This document shows positions 25,936 through 33,578 of a stretch of DNA of 64,000 nt, piece after piece (the stretch's first letter is position 1; every line of letters begins with the position of its first letter). The notes under the pieces are model-generated. The model did not search any database. It saw nothing but the letters and a program-made list of their open reading frames with translations, and was not told the DNA's origin. Origin of the DNA: Nostoc sp. CHAB 5824 (lineage in GTDB: Bacteria > Cyanobacteriota > Cyanobacteriia > Cyanobacteriales > Nostocaceae); assembly GCF_020829665.1 (NCBI RefSeq), contig NZ_JAIVFT010000010.1:124001-188000 (forward strand), in the 5' to 3' direction. The translations under genes and the position numbers were made by a program.

Positions 25936-27306
25936 ATGGACGCTGAGACGCTGTTAGAGAAATATGCTGAAGGGCAAAGGCAATTTCACAACGAGAATCT
26001 TAGAGGAGTAGACCTCAAATATGCAAATCTGAGTGGAATAGACCTAAAAGGTGCAGATTTGACGGGTGTAGATTTGAATGATGCCAACCTGAGTAAAGCA
26101 TTACTTCAAAATACAAACCTCACTAGAGCTTCTCTAACAGGTGCAAATTTGAGTGAATTAGTCGAAGGTTCTGGTTTAAATTTGAGTTGGGCAGACCTAA
26201 GTAGTGCTGACTTGAGTGGAGCAAACGTAAGTAGCGCAAACTTTAGTAATGCCAATCTGGATAATGCCAACTTAAGCGGAGCAAAACTAAGTAGCTCTAA
26301 CTTTACTAACGCCAATCTGGATAATGCCAACTTGAGTAAAGCCAACTTGAGTAGCGCAAACTTTAGTAATGCCAACCTAGATAACGCCAACTTGAGTGAT
26401 GCGACACTCAATTCTGCAAACTTAACCGACGCATCCTTAAATGAAGCAAAAGTCGTCAGAGCTAACTTTACTAGTGCTGATTTAAGTAGAGCTAACTTAT
26501 TTGCAGCTGATTTGAGTCAAGCAAACTTAACTCAAGTGATACTTAAAGGCGCTAATTTGCAGGGAACCAAGATTCGAGGCGTTAATTTATCTCAAAAGGA
26601 TTTGTCAGGTATGAATCTGACTGAAGCTGATCTAGGTGCTGCAAATCTCATCGGCGTAAATTTCAGAAAAGCTTGCCTTAAAGGGACAAATTTAGAGAAA
26701 GCGGAACTGCAAAAAGTAGATTTGATCAACGCGAATCTGAAGGAGGCAAAGCTGAAGAAGGTAGATTTAACTGGTGCAAATATCTATGGGGCAACCTTTA
26801 AAAATGCTGACCTAACTGGTGCGATAATGCCAGATGGAGGAGTTTATAAGCCGATCGCCTCAGAGGTGGAAATCGGTAAACAGGAAGTATCGTTAGAGAA
26901 AGTAATATCTATGACTCGTAAAGTAATTAATACTGATAACGCACCCGCACCAGTCGGCCCTTATAATCAAGCGATCGCAGCTTCTGGTCAATTTGTATTC
27001 ATAGCTGGACAAATTGCCATCGATCCCCGCCTTGGTGATGTCGTTTATACTGATGATGTTAAAAAACAAACTGAGCAGGTATTAGCTAATCTTGAAGCCA
27101 TCCTTACAGCAGCTGGTGCGACTTTTGAAGATGTGGTGAAAACCACTGTATTTCTGGCTGATATGAATGATTTTGCGGCTGTGAATGCCGTATATGCTAA
27201 ATATTTCCCAGAAAATACAGCCCCAGCGCGGGCTTGTGTTCAGGTATCGCGCTTACCTAAAGATGTGTTGGTAGAGATTGATGCGATCGCTGTGATTAGT
27301 GCTTAG
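25936..27306 (+). CDS. Pentapeptide-repeat protein fused to a RidA-family deaminase
   Basis: 456 residues in one frame. Residues about 20-300 are pentapeptide repeats of A(D/N)LSx type (ANLSGIDLKGADLTGVDL and so on), forming a right-handed beta-helix. A linker of about 25 residues (KPIASEVEIGKQEVSLEKVI) leads to residue 326, where MTRKVINTDNAPAPVGPYNQ begins a complete RidA domain of 131 residues. The RidA domain keeps its Arg in PARACVQVSRLP and the end DVLVEIDAIA. RidA hydrolyses reactive enamine/imine intermediates. An ATG at 26911 with GAGAAAG upstream could also start RidA alone. I know RidA as a free protein in cyanobacteria, so the fusion, or a translational read-in, is unusual. Confidence 0.85.
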   Translation: MDAETLLEKYAEGQRQFHNENLRGVDLKYANLSGIDLKGADLTGVDLNDANLSKALLQNTNLTRASLTGANLSELVEGSGLNLSWADLSSADLSGANVSSANFSNANLDNANLSGAKLSSSNFTNANLDNANLSKANLSSANFSNANLDNANLSDATLNSANLTDASLNEAKVVRANFTSADLSRANLFAADLSQANLTQVILKGANLQGTKIRGVNLSQKDLSGMNLTEADLGAANLIGVNFRKACLKGTNLEKAELQKVDLINANLKEAKLKKVDLTGANIYGATFKNADLTGAIMPDGGVYKPIASEVEIGKQEVSLEKVISMTRKVINTDNAPAPVGPYNQAIAASGQFVFIAGQIAIDPRLGDVVYTDDVKKQTEQVLANLEAILTAAGATFEDVVKTTVFLADMNDFAAVNAVYAKYFPENTAPARACVQVSRLPKDVLVEIDAIAVISA

Positions 27307-27379
27307 AAGGAACGTATCAAGGAGCAAAATCTTAACGATTACATTTGATGGTTCTGTTTTGCTATGCAAATTCCATATT
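27307..27379. other. Short gap after the RidA fusion gene
   Basis: No gene or strong terminator is seen. The stretch separates the fusion gene from the convergent broken TumE-type toxin. Confidence 0.5.
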
Positions 27380-27918
27380 CTACTCTAAAAACTCCATCAC
27401 TTCTTGTAGCACATCGGCTATATGTGGCTTTTCGCAAGCAATTACGTTGTCGAAAAGATGTTTATGATGTGGGAAGCTAGGCAAGTTGGGAAAGTGTGGT
27501 GTGCTGTCATAACGAAAAATCAGACTATTTTGCTCATCTTGAAAGTGATAGCGGTAATCGATATATGTAATCTGATTATCTACAATAACAAAGGCTTCAC
27601 TGACTGCCAGTAAATATTTGAGAGCGAAACGTATTCTAATGCGGAGATTAGCTCTCTCTGGCGTTAAAATTACTGCACTATATTCCTCAACGTATGTGTT
27701 AAAGGTTCTTTGAAAAGTATCAAGTTGTATAAAGATCCCCCCTAACCCCCCTTAAAAAAGCGGGGAACCGGAATCAAAGTCCCCCTTTTTAAGGGGGATT
27801 TAGGAGGATTTAAAAATCTTTTATGTATCACAAACAACTTTTCAAACATCCTCTTAGAGCAGTTGAGTAAAAGTTGCTCAATTTCATCTAAATAAGCTTG
27901 TATAACTTTACGCGACAT
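27380..27918 (-). pseudogene. TumE-type (DUF6516) toxin gene interrupted by a MITE-like repeat
   Basis: Read on the minus strand from ATG 27918: MSRKVIQAYLDEIEQLLLNC, the usual DUF6516 start. After about 30 codons a repeat element breaks the frame (27728-27845). Downstream the protein resumes as DTFQRTFNTYVEEYSAVILT, then NLRIRIRFALKYLLAVSEAF, YRYHFQDEQNSLIFRYDSTP and the His-rich NLPSFPHHKH, ending at the stop 27380-27382. The conserved 'YLDEIEQLL' and 'PHH' features fit the TumE toxin family. Its ATG overlaps the end of the small upstream gene, as in addiction pairs. Confidence 0.7.
27728..27845. mobile_element. MITE-like palindromic repeat
   Basis: About 118 bp. The ends are imperfect inverted repeats beginning AGTTGT on each strand. 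Inside, 'gatccccccta' and 'aagggggatttagg' type arms flank a core with 'cccccttaaaa' blocks in both orientations, so the whole can fold into one long hairpin. It carries no gene. It interrupts a TumE-type gene, which shows that it moved. Confidence 0.7.
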
Positions 27919-28097
27919 CTCTGAGTTTGCTCTTTATCTCTTGGTGTAGAGCTAGATAATGTTGGTAGTTTGCTGCCCATTCAACAAACACTTCATCATC
28001 AGAAGTTTCGCCTTGGTTATATTTGGCAAAAAAAATTTTCTGAATTCATTTCGTACTTTATTTCATAGGTATTTAACTGTTTGGTAAGGGCAATCAT
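27908..28097 (-). pseudogene. Antitoxin partner of the TumE-type toxin, frameshifted
   Basis: From ATG 28097 the minus strand reads MIALTKQLNTYEIKYEMNSE then NFF. One extra T in a run of eight (28028-28035) shifts the frame. The other frame continues AKYNQGETSDDEVFVEWAAN and ends IKSKLRDVA at 27908. Removing one T restores a protein of 62 residues. The stop overlaps the toxin start by 11 bp, so the two were translationally coupled. Confidence 0.65.
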
Positions 28098-28104
28098 CCA
28101 AACA

Positions 28105-28165
28105 TTTTTGAAACCCGCGCAGGCGGGTTTTGTCTGTGTAGCCGCGACTTCTAGTCGCCAGGGCA
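28105..28165. repeat. Dispersed hairpin repeat (AACCCGC type)
   Basis: AAACCCGC (28109-28116) and GCGGGTTT (28121-28128) form a hairpin followed by 'tgtctgtgtagccgcgac' and 'ttctagtcgcc'. I recognise this as a dispersed Nostoc intergenic element. Confidence 0.55.
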
Positions 28166-28169
28166 TTTT

Positions 28170-28274
28170 TTGAGCCTCAGAAGGTCAACATTGAGCCTCA
28201 AAAGGTCAACATTGAGCCTCAGAAGGTCAACATCGAGCCTCAAAAGGTCAACATCGAGCCTCAGAAGGTCAACA
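28170..28274 (+). repeat. Five tandem 21-bp repeats in frame with the TPR gene
   Basis: Five units of 21 bp (TTGAGCCTCAGAAGGTCAAC plus A, with A/G and T/C variants) run head to tail. Each codes IEPQKVN in the frame of the following TPR gene, and the frame is open from 28142. No ATG, GTG or TTG lies in that frame before 28301. There are no spacers, so this is not a CRISPR array. Confidence 0.85.
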
Positions 28275-28300
28275 CACATCGCGGTCAAACTTACTGCTTT

Positions 28301-29113
28301 ATGAAGCGTTACTCCGAAGCTCTACAAGACTTAGACCGCGCCATTGAACTTGACCCAAAATATAACTGGGCGATCGCAGGTCGCGGTGAAACTTACCGCT
28401 TAATGGAGCGTTACTCGGAAGCTCTAGAAGATTTTGACCGTGCGATTGAACTTAATCCCAAACTTGACTGGGCGATCGCAAGTCGCGGTGAAACTTACCG
28501 TTCAATGGAGCGTTACTCGGAAGCTCTAGAAGATTTTGACTGTGCGATTGAACTCAATCCCAAAGATGACTGGGCGATCACACATCGCGGTAGAACTTAC
28601 CGCTTAATGGAGCGTTACCCAGAAGCCCTGGAAAATTTTGACCGCGCCATTGAACTTGACCCCAAATCTGCCTGGGCGATGGCACTTCGCGGTGAAACTT
28701 ACCTGATACTTCATCGGTACACCGAAGCTCTTGCAGATTTCAGCCATGCTATCAACTTAAAATCTAATAAAGATTGGTATTTGTATGATCGCGCTTTAGC
28801 CTACCAAGCTCTTAACCAACCAGATAAAGCATGGGCTGACCTAGCACTTGCCATCAAGCTTGCTAAACAGCATTACGAAAAAGACGCTAAAGACTGGTCT
28901 AATACTTTTAATTTAGCCCTTTACTATTTAGCTGCTCAATATACTCAACCAGCAGAGCGGTTATATCGCCATGTTTTATCTCAAGGTGCTTCCTTAGAGC
29001 GTACCCATGCAGCTATCCAAGACCTAAATGACTTTTTAACCGTGTTCCCTGACCATGTGCAGGCTACATCCATGCGACAGTTGTTGCAGTCTTATTTAAC
29101 TGAGGTCATGTAA
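28301..29113 (+). CDS. Tetratricopeptide-repeat protein, possibly 5'-truncated
   Basis: 270 residues with at least five near-identical 34-residue TPR units (RYSEALQDLDRAIELDPKYN, then WAIAGRGETYRLMERYSEAL, and so on), then a helical C-terminal region. TPRs form protein-binding superhelices. The first repeat begins inside the unit: codons before ATG 28301 (THRGQTYCF) already encode TPR sequence. The original gene therefore probably started further upstream and lost its 5' end where the 21-bp repeats now lie. No ribosome binding site precedes 28301. Confidence 0.75.
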   Translation: MKRYSEALQDLDRAIELDPKYNWAIAGRGETYRLMERYSEALEDFDRAIELNPKLDWAIASRGETYRSMERYSEALEDFDCAIELNPKDDWAITHRGRTYRLMERYPEALENFDRAIELDPKSAWAMALRGETYLILHRYTEALADFSHAINLKSNKDWYLYDRALAYQALNQPDKAWADLALAIKLAKQHYEKDAKDWSNTFNLALYYLAAQYTQPAERLYRHVLSQGASLERTHAAIQDLNDFLTVFPDHVQATSMRQLLQSYLTEVM

Positions 29114-29191
29114 TTTCCAATAGAAATTGTGAAGCGATACCTGGGCTACATCTACACCCACAGTCTCCCATTAGAAAGGCATAATCCTTGG

Positions 29192-29827
29192 CTAACTGTC
29201 ATTTGTCGCCAATTTACCCAGACGCTTCAATACACGCAAAACTATATACAACTCATTCCCAGGATTGAAGATATAGAATAAGCGAGACAAGGCATACTTT
29301 GGTGTATCTTGTTTAACCAACTTCACGAAAATAAAGCTACCGCCATTGGTAATTAATCCGTATATTGGTTTATCCGTGTTAGATAATGCCAGCATATAAG
29401 CTAGCAGCAGTGCTTTACCAACTTCTACAGAAAAAGCTGCTTGTTTTGACTCTATGACTATTACTACTAGCTGTTCAAATAAAATTAAGACATCAATCTG
29501 CCCTTTGACCGTTACGCCTTCATCATCAGCAGTAACTTCTACAGACTTTTCAGATTTGACATGAAACGGCGATAAATAAAAGTCTGCTAAATCTAGCAAG
29601 GGAGACAGCACCACCATCTTGACGGTGTTTTCTAACAGAGGAGGATACTTGAGTAAATTGGCATAACTGGCCTTAACTCGGTCGAGTTGTTGTTTTTCCG
29701 TGTTGGTTATTTCTGGTAAGTTATCTTGCCACTCTCTAAAAAATTGGTCATCCTCAACCAATTGCAGTCCAAAGCTGTTCTCTAAGTCAAACAGAGTAAT
29801 CTCTTTAGCCTGTATTGTTTGAACCAT
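29192..29827 (-). CDS. PD-(D/E)XK nuclease-fold protein
   Basis: 211 residues. The central motif is GQIDVLI (Asp112), then VVIVIESKQ (Glu126, Lys128), which fits the PD-(D/E)XK restriction-endonuclease fold. Similar cyanobacterial proteins are often labelled type I restriction subunit R N-terminus-like, but no helicase or methylase is present here. It may be a stand-alone nuclease of unknown target. It lies in a run of toxin-type genes. Confidence 0.65.
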   Translation of the reverse strand: MVQTIQAKEITLFDLENSFGLQLVEDDQFFREWQDNLPEITNTEKQQLDRVKASYANLLKYPPLLENTVKMVVLSPLLDLADFYLSPFHVKSEKSVEVTADDEGVTVKGQIDVLILFEQLVVIVIESKQAAFSVEVGKALLLAYMLALSNTDKPIYGLITNGGSFIFVKLVKQDTPKYALSRLFYIFNPGNELYIVLRVLKRLGKLATNDS

Positions 29828-29943
29828 AATCCCACAATATTTAATCCCACAATATTTTAGTAAATGATAGTGAAAGTAAATGTGCTTCTAGGCGAAACTA
29901 GAGAAGGTCGTACAAAAAGTAAAACACGCTTGAACGATCAAAA

Positions 29944-30183
29944 ATGAAATCAACAAACGAAAGAGAACAGTTAATTAAAGATATCAACGTACTGCTACAT
30001 CAAGCTTATGACAGTACTTTAGATGAAATTTACGCACTCTTAAAAAGAATTGATGATCTAGACGACGAAGAAGACTTAAAAGCCATTAAAGAAGCTAGGG
30101 AAGATATACGCATTAATGGTACTGTGTCTTGGGATGAAATTCAAAACGAAATAAGAAACGAAATAAACAAGAATGTTGCGTGA
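29944..30183 (+). CDS. Antitoxin of a RelE/ParE pair
   Basis: 79 residues, strongly charged and helical (NEREQLIKDINVLLHQAYDS, then TLDEIYALLKRIDDLDDEED). Its TGA overlaps the GTG of the toxin gene by four bases (GTGA), which couples translation. The type II antitoxin role rests on this coupling and the identity of its partner. It is intact, unlike the other addiction-type loci in the window. Confidence 0.75.
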   Translation: MKSTNEREQLIKDINVLLHQAYDSTLDEIYALLKRIDDLDDEEDLKAIKEAREDIRINGTVSWDEIQNEIRNEINKNVA

Positions 30184-30446
30184 GTTACGAAGTTAAATTT
30201 TCCAAAGGTGCGAAAAAGCAGTTTCGGAAACTACCTCTAGACGTACAAGAGCGCATACAAACTAAAATCAACGACTTGGCAATAGAACTTCGTCCAAACG
30301 GGGTAAAAAAATTACAAGGTGATAATAATTCATATCGGGTTCGAGTAGAAGATTATCGAGTTATTTATGAAGTAGTTGATGATGTTTTGATAATAACTGT
30401 AATTAAAGTAGGACATCGTAGCGATATTTATAAAGGTGAAAGTTAG
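30180..30446 (+). CDS. RelE/ParE-family toxin
   Basis: 88 residues with the RelE/ParE pattern: YEVKFSKGAKKQFRKLP, then KKLQGDNNSYRVRVEDYRVI, and YEVVDDVLIITVIKVGHRSD ending IYK. The basic residues in YRVRVEDYRVIY and the C-terminal GHRSDIY match RelE-type mRNA interferases. It starts with GTG overlapping the antitoxin stop. Confidence 0.88.
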   Translation: MSYEVKFSKGAKKQFRKLPLDVQERIQTKINDLAIELRPNGVKKLQGDNNSYRVRVEDYRVIYEVVDDVLIITVIKVGHRSDIYKGES

Positions 30447-30535
30447 CACAAGCCCGTCAAGCAACTACCGCCAGAGAGTAAACAAATAGTATTATTACCC
30501 CTAGCAAAGGAAGGTGAAGACCCTGCACTGCGTTG
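30447..30535. other. Gap with a possible coding relic
   Basis: One plus-strand frame reads QLPPESKQIVLLPLAKEGED before a stop at the edge of the next gene, without a start codon. It may be the tail of a lost gene. Confidence 0.35.
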
Positions 30536-30781
30536 TTAGGCTGTGGGTAAGCGATTGTAAGATTCCGGTTCAATATGTGGTACTTTCGCCAAAACTGCGT
30601 CGTATTTTTCTCGACTGCCTCGCTTTGCTAACTCCCCTAGATAAATTTCAGTTGTGAGTGCAGCGATTTTCTTTGCAACTGCTGTCGCCACAAACTGATC
30701 GATAGAAATGCCGTCTTGTTTGGCAAGTTCCTGCAAACTTTTGTACAAAGAGTCAGTAAGCTGAACGCTGAGGTTGCTCAT
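30536..30781 (-). CDS. Small ribbon-helix-helix/HicB-type antitoxin-like protein
   Basis: 81 residues from ATG 30781 (MSNLSVQLTDSLYKSLQELA then KQDGISIDQFVATAVAKKIAALTTE...). The strand-helix-helix at the N-terminus resembles Arc/MetJ or HicB C-terminal DNA-binding domains. The frame continues 36 codons up to 30889, but that part has no such pattern. No toxin partner is adjacent. Confidence 0.6.
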   Translation of the reverse strand: MSNLSVQLTDSLYKSLQELAKQDGISIDQFVATAVAKKIAALTTEIYLGELAKRGSREKYDAVLAKVPHIEPESYNRLPTA

Positions 30782-31068
30782 GCCAATGCTGCCATTTGAA
30801 AAATGATTGCGAGGGCTTTTACCTTTTAGATGATAAGCTGCACTGCGTAGGCTAGCAAGAACCGCAGGCATTGCTAAACCCAATTGCATTAAAATATTAA
30901 GCGATCGCTACTACTACTTTGCCTTGCTCATGACAAATCGTAGGCGATCGCTTAATTTAAAACTCTTGCAAATACTTGGCAAAAGTCTAATGCCGAGTAT
31001 TAATGGAACACACTTGAGAAGATATTATTAAGCTTTCTCATTAAAATGTCAAGATTTCACTATTTTTT

Positions 31069-31725
31069 TCAGGCAAACTTACCATTAGAGATTGCCGCTT
31101 TCCTTAAATTCTCAGGCTGTACTGACAAACTCTTGTCACCAAAATGCTTATCCATCAGTGCCGGGACTTGTGAGGCTTGAATTCGGCTATGGCGCGTTTT
31201 ATCTGGCATTACTAGGTTCGGCCCAGCTTTGCAGTTTTTCATGCAGCCAGTGCCCTTGATTGTAACTTGGTCTTCTAAACCGCGATCGCTTAAAGCCGCC
31301 TCCAATGCCTGACAAACTGCTTTACCACCGCGTTTCATGCAATCAGACTTTTGACACACCAAAATCGTAGCTTTAGTTTTAGTTGGTTTTACCTTGACGT
31401 TATCAATAGATGGGGGTTGTTGTGGTGCAGCGATGGTTTGAACTGTCGCCATTTCAGAACGCGCCGCCATCACACGTTCAGCCTTCAGCGTAACTTTGTC
31501 TTTTTTTATATCGTATTCTTTATAACCAACAACTTGTAGCCAAGTCCCTACTGGTAGCCGCAAGTCAAAAGCAGCCCGTAAATGTTTAGCGAGTTTAATG
31601 TAGCATTCGCCCTCATGAGTACCCAGCAGTAAACCTTTCAACTTATAGCCATCTTTAATAACAAAATCTATAAATCTGCCCTCAAGGCAAAATTCTGATA
31701 CTTCCATATTGTGAGATGCACCCAT
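31069..31725 (-). CDS. Protein with a C-terminal thioredoxin-like [2Fe-2S] ferredoxin domain
   Basis: 218 residues. Residues 1-90 are an N-terminal domain of the type found in cyanobacterial proteins of this group (FIDFVIKDGYKLKGLLLGTH). Residues 118-205 form a thioredoxin-like ferredoxin: Cys124, Cys129, Cys161 and Cys165 (CQKSDC and GTGCMKNC) would bind the cluster. A strong ribosome binding site (AAAGGAGGT, about 31732-31740 on this strand) sets the start. The electron partner is unknown. Confidence 0.85.
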   Translation of the reverse strand: MGASHNMEVSEFCLEGRFIDFVIKDGYKLKGLLLGTHEGECYIKLAKHLRAAFDLRLPVGTWLQVVGYKEYDIKKDKVTLKAERVMAARSEMATVQTIAAPQQPPSIDNVKVKPTKTKATILVCQKSDCMKRGGKAVCQALEAALSDRGLEDQVTIKGTGCMKNCKAGPNLVMPDKTRHSRIQASQVPALMDKHFGDKSLSVQPENLRKAAISNGKFA

Positions 31726-31788
31726 TTTTTAACCTCCTTTTAACTAATACAAGCTATCTAGCGAGAGATTCTCAGCAACAGCTAAAGA

Positions 31789-32061
31789 TTAGAACTGTTG
31801 GTAGCGATTTTTCCAGCAACATTCAAGAGTCCAAATTTGGTCTTGACGGGAGGCTGTTAATCGCCGTACCACACTCCAAAGTTGAACAGCTGTCATAGGA
31901 GAGCCAATTTCAACTTTCAATGGCTGGTTAGCCGTACAACTACAGGGAATGTCTAACTCCTTTAGGCGTTGATAGACTTGCCAGCGGTCTGCCCAATTCA
32001 CCTCTACAAGGTGCTTGCTTTCTATTTCTGAACTAAACGATTTCAAGAGAATTGCCCTCAA
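31789..32061 (-). CDS. Small conserved cyanobacterial protein (Asr1405/Asl0597-like)
   Basis: 90 residues: HLVEVNWADRWQVYQRLKEL, then DIPCSCTANQPLKVEIGSP and AVQLWSVVRRLTASRQDQI. The pattern matches what I recall of the Asr1405/Asl0597 family of small proteins in filamentous cyanobacteria; its function is unknown. Together with the ferredoxin-domain gene 63 bp downstream it may form a two-gene unit. Confidence 0.65.
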   Translation of the reverse strand: MRAILLKSFSSEIESKHLVEVNWADRWQVYQRLKELDIPCSCTANQPLKVEIGSPMTAVQLWSVVRRLTASRQDQIWTLECCWKNRYQQF

Positions 32062-32489
32062 AGTGCAACAAACTTGCAGTAAATACCACGATTTAACTCT
32101 CTGATTTTTGGGAGTCTGAGGAGTGTAGCCTCTTTAAACCAGCATACCTTAAGTGCAAACAATTCTCAGTAACTTTGGAAAAAAAAATCAAATTTTTGCA
32201 GTCATCCTATATTTACAGAGGGATAATCCAGACAAAGAGGACAAGGTAAAATTTTCTCTCCCTGCTCCTGTTGGTCAAAATGCAGATTTAACCCACAATG
32301 TCAAGTAAAATGAGAAATTTATGCAAATTGATCGGTGTGCCATTATCGAGCAAACAATAAACTTGAGACTTTTAGTAAGCAAAAATACAAAATCTTGTGA
32401 TGGCGAATTGGCTTGCTCTTATTATTAAAATGTTAATATGTTAAGAATAAGCAGTTAAAATCTATAACTGTTAAAAAGAGAGGAACACA
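32062..32489. other. Intergenic region upstream of dps
   Basis: No gene is seen on either strand. The last 60 bp are AT-rich and probably carry the dps promoter, but no clear -35/-10 pair can be chosen. Confidence 0.5.
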
Positions 32490-33044
32490 ATGTCTGAAAC
32501 GCAAACCTTGTTACGGAATTTTGGTCATGTATATGACAATCCTGTGTTACTGGATCACAGTGTAACTGCTCCAGTTACAGAAGGATTCAACGTTGTATTA
32601 GCTAGTTTCCAGGCACTGTACTTGCAGTACCAAAAGCATCATTTTGTAGTTGAAGGCTCAGAATTTTACTCTCTGCATGAGTTTTTTAACGAAAGCTACA
32701 ACCAAGTACAAGACCACGTTCATGAAATTGGAGAACGCTTGGATGGATTGGGTGGTGTGCCAGTAGCTACCTTCAGCAAATTAGCAGAATTAACCTGTTT
32801 TGAGCAAGAATCTGAAGGCGTATATTCATCTCGGCAAATGGTGGAAAATGACTTAGCTGCCGAACAAGCAATCATTGGCGTAATTCGCCGTCAAGCTGCT
32901 CAGGCAGAGAGTTTAGGCGATCGGGGTACACGCTATCTCTACGAAAAGATTTTGTTGAAAACTGAGGAACGTGCTTATCATTTGTCTCACTTCCTCGCCA
33001 AAGACAGCTTAACCTTAGGATTTGTCCAAGCTGCTCAAAGCTAA
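32490..33044 (+). CDS. dps: Dps-family ferritin-like protein with a His-type ferroxidase site
   Basis: 184 residues of the Dps fold: iron oxidation and storage, and peroxide protection. The segment from KHHFVVEGSEFYSLHEFFNE to HVHEIGERLDGLGG holds the inter-subunit ferroxidase site. The canonical Asp is replaced by His78, while Glu82 and His63 remain. Such His-rich centres are known for Thermosynechococcus DpsA and Nostoc punctiforme Dps4. AGAGGAAC precedes the ATG. A strong terminator follows, so it is monocistronic. Confidence 0.9.
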   Translation: MSETQTLLRNFGHVYDNPVLLDHSVTAPVTEGFNVVLASFQALYLQYQKHHFVVEGSEFYSLHEFFNESYNQVQDHVHEIGERLDGLGGVPVATFSKLAELTCFEQESEGVYSSRQMVENDLAAEQAIIGVIRRQAAQAESLGDRGTRYLYEKILLKTEERAYHLSHFLAKDSLTLGFVQAAQS

Positions 33045-33118
33045 AACTCTCATAATCTAGATTTGTCTACCTAGACTCAAAAAAACAGTTAGCAGCACTA
33101 ACTCTCAAAATATTATAA

Positions 33119-33160
33119 AAAATGGCAGAGAATGGTATTCGTATCTCTCTGCCATTTTTA
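33119..33160 (+). terminator. Terminator of dps
   Basis: AAAAATGGCAGAGA (about 33118-33131) pairs with TCTCTGCCATTTTT (33146-33159) around a 14-nt loop, ending in a T run. The A run on the other arm makes it bidirectional. Confidence 0.85.
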
Positions 33161-33578
33161 ATACAAGTAAACATATTTTCATAATATTTAACGTTAAAAA
33201 TATTTAGTAATTAGCGAGTTAATAAATATTTTTAGCTAAAAAAATTATTTCTGCTGAATAAATAATTAGATACATATATGATATCAAAAATAAATCACCA
33301 TTTGTTGCCAAGCTTCACTAATTTAAATAATAAAGATTCGCAAAAGCTTAAAAAGTTTTAGCGTCACAATTGAATAAAATTAGAAATACAAAATAATCAT
33401 TGGGCATTAGGCGTTGATTCTTAATTATGCTTCCCCTGCTTCCCCTGCTCCCCCTGCTCCTCTCCCCGCTTCCCCTTGTGTCATCAAACTTAGAAAACTT
33501 AATAATAAAAAGCACGACAGGGGGTAAAGACCCTTAAAATAATCAAGATTTGTATTCTCGTACTCCAAGGCAACGACT
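33160..33578. other. AT-rich gap with a purine/pyrimidine repeat
   Basis: No gene is seen. At 33409-33475 'cattgggcattaggcgttga' precedes 'cttcccctgctcccc'-type units of the dispersed composite repeat. The rest is AT-rich and leads to carB. Confidence 0.55.

Noticed and set aside
26106..26411. 101-residue frame antisense to the pentapeptide repeats
   Set aside because: A Leu/Ala/Lys periodic shadow of the repeat codons on the other strand.
27422..27613. 63-residue plus-strand frame
   Set aside because: Antisense to the rebuilt TumE-type toxin sequence, which has clear family features.
28170..28274. Possible CRISPR array
   Set aside because: The 21-bp units are directly adjacent with no unique spacers, and they keep a coding frame.
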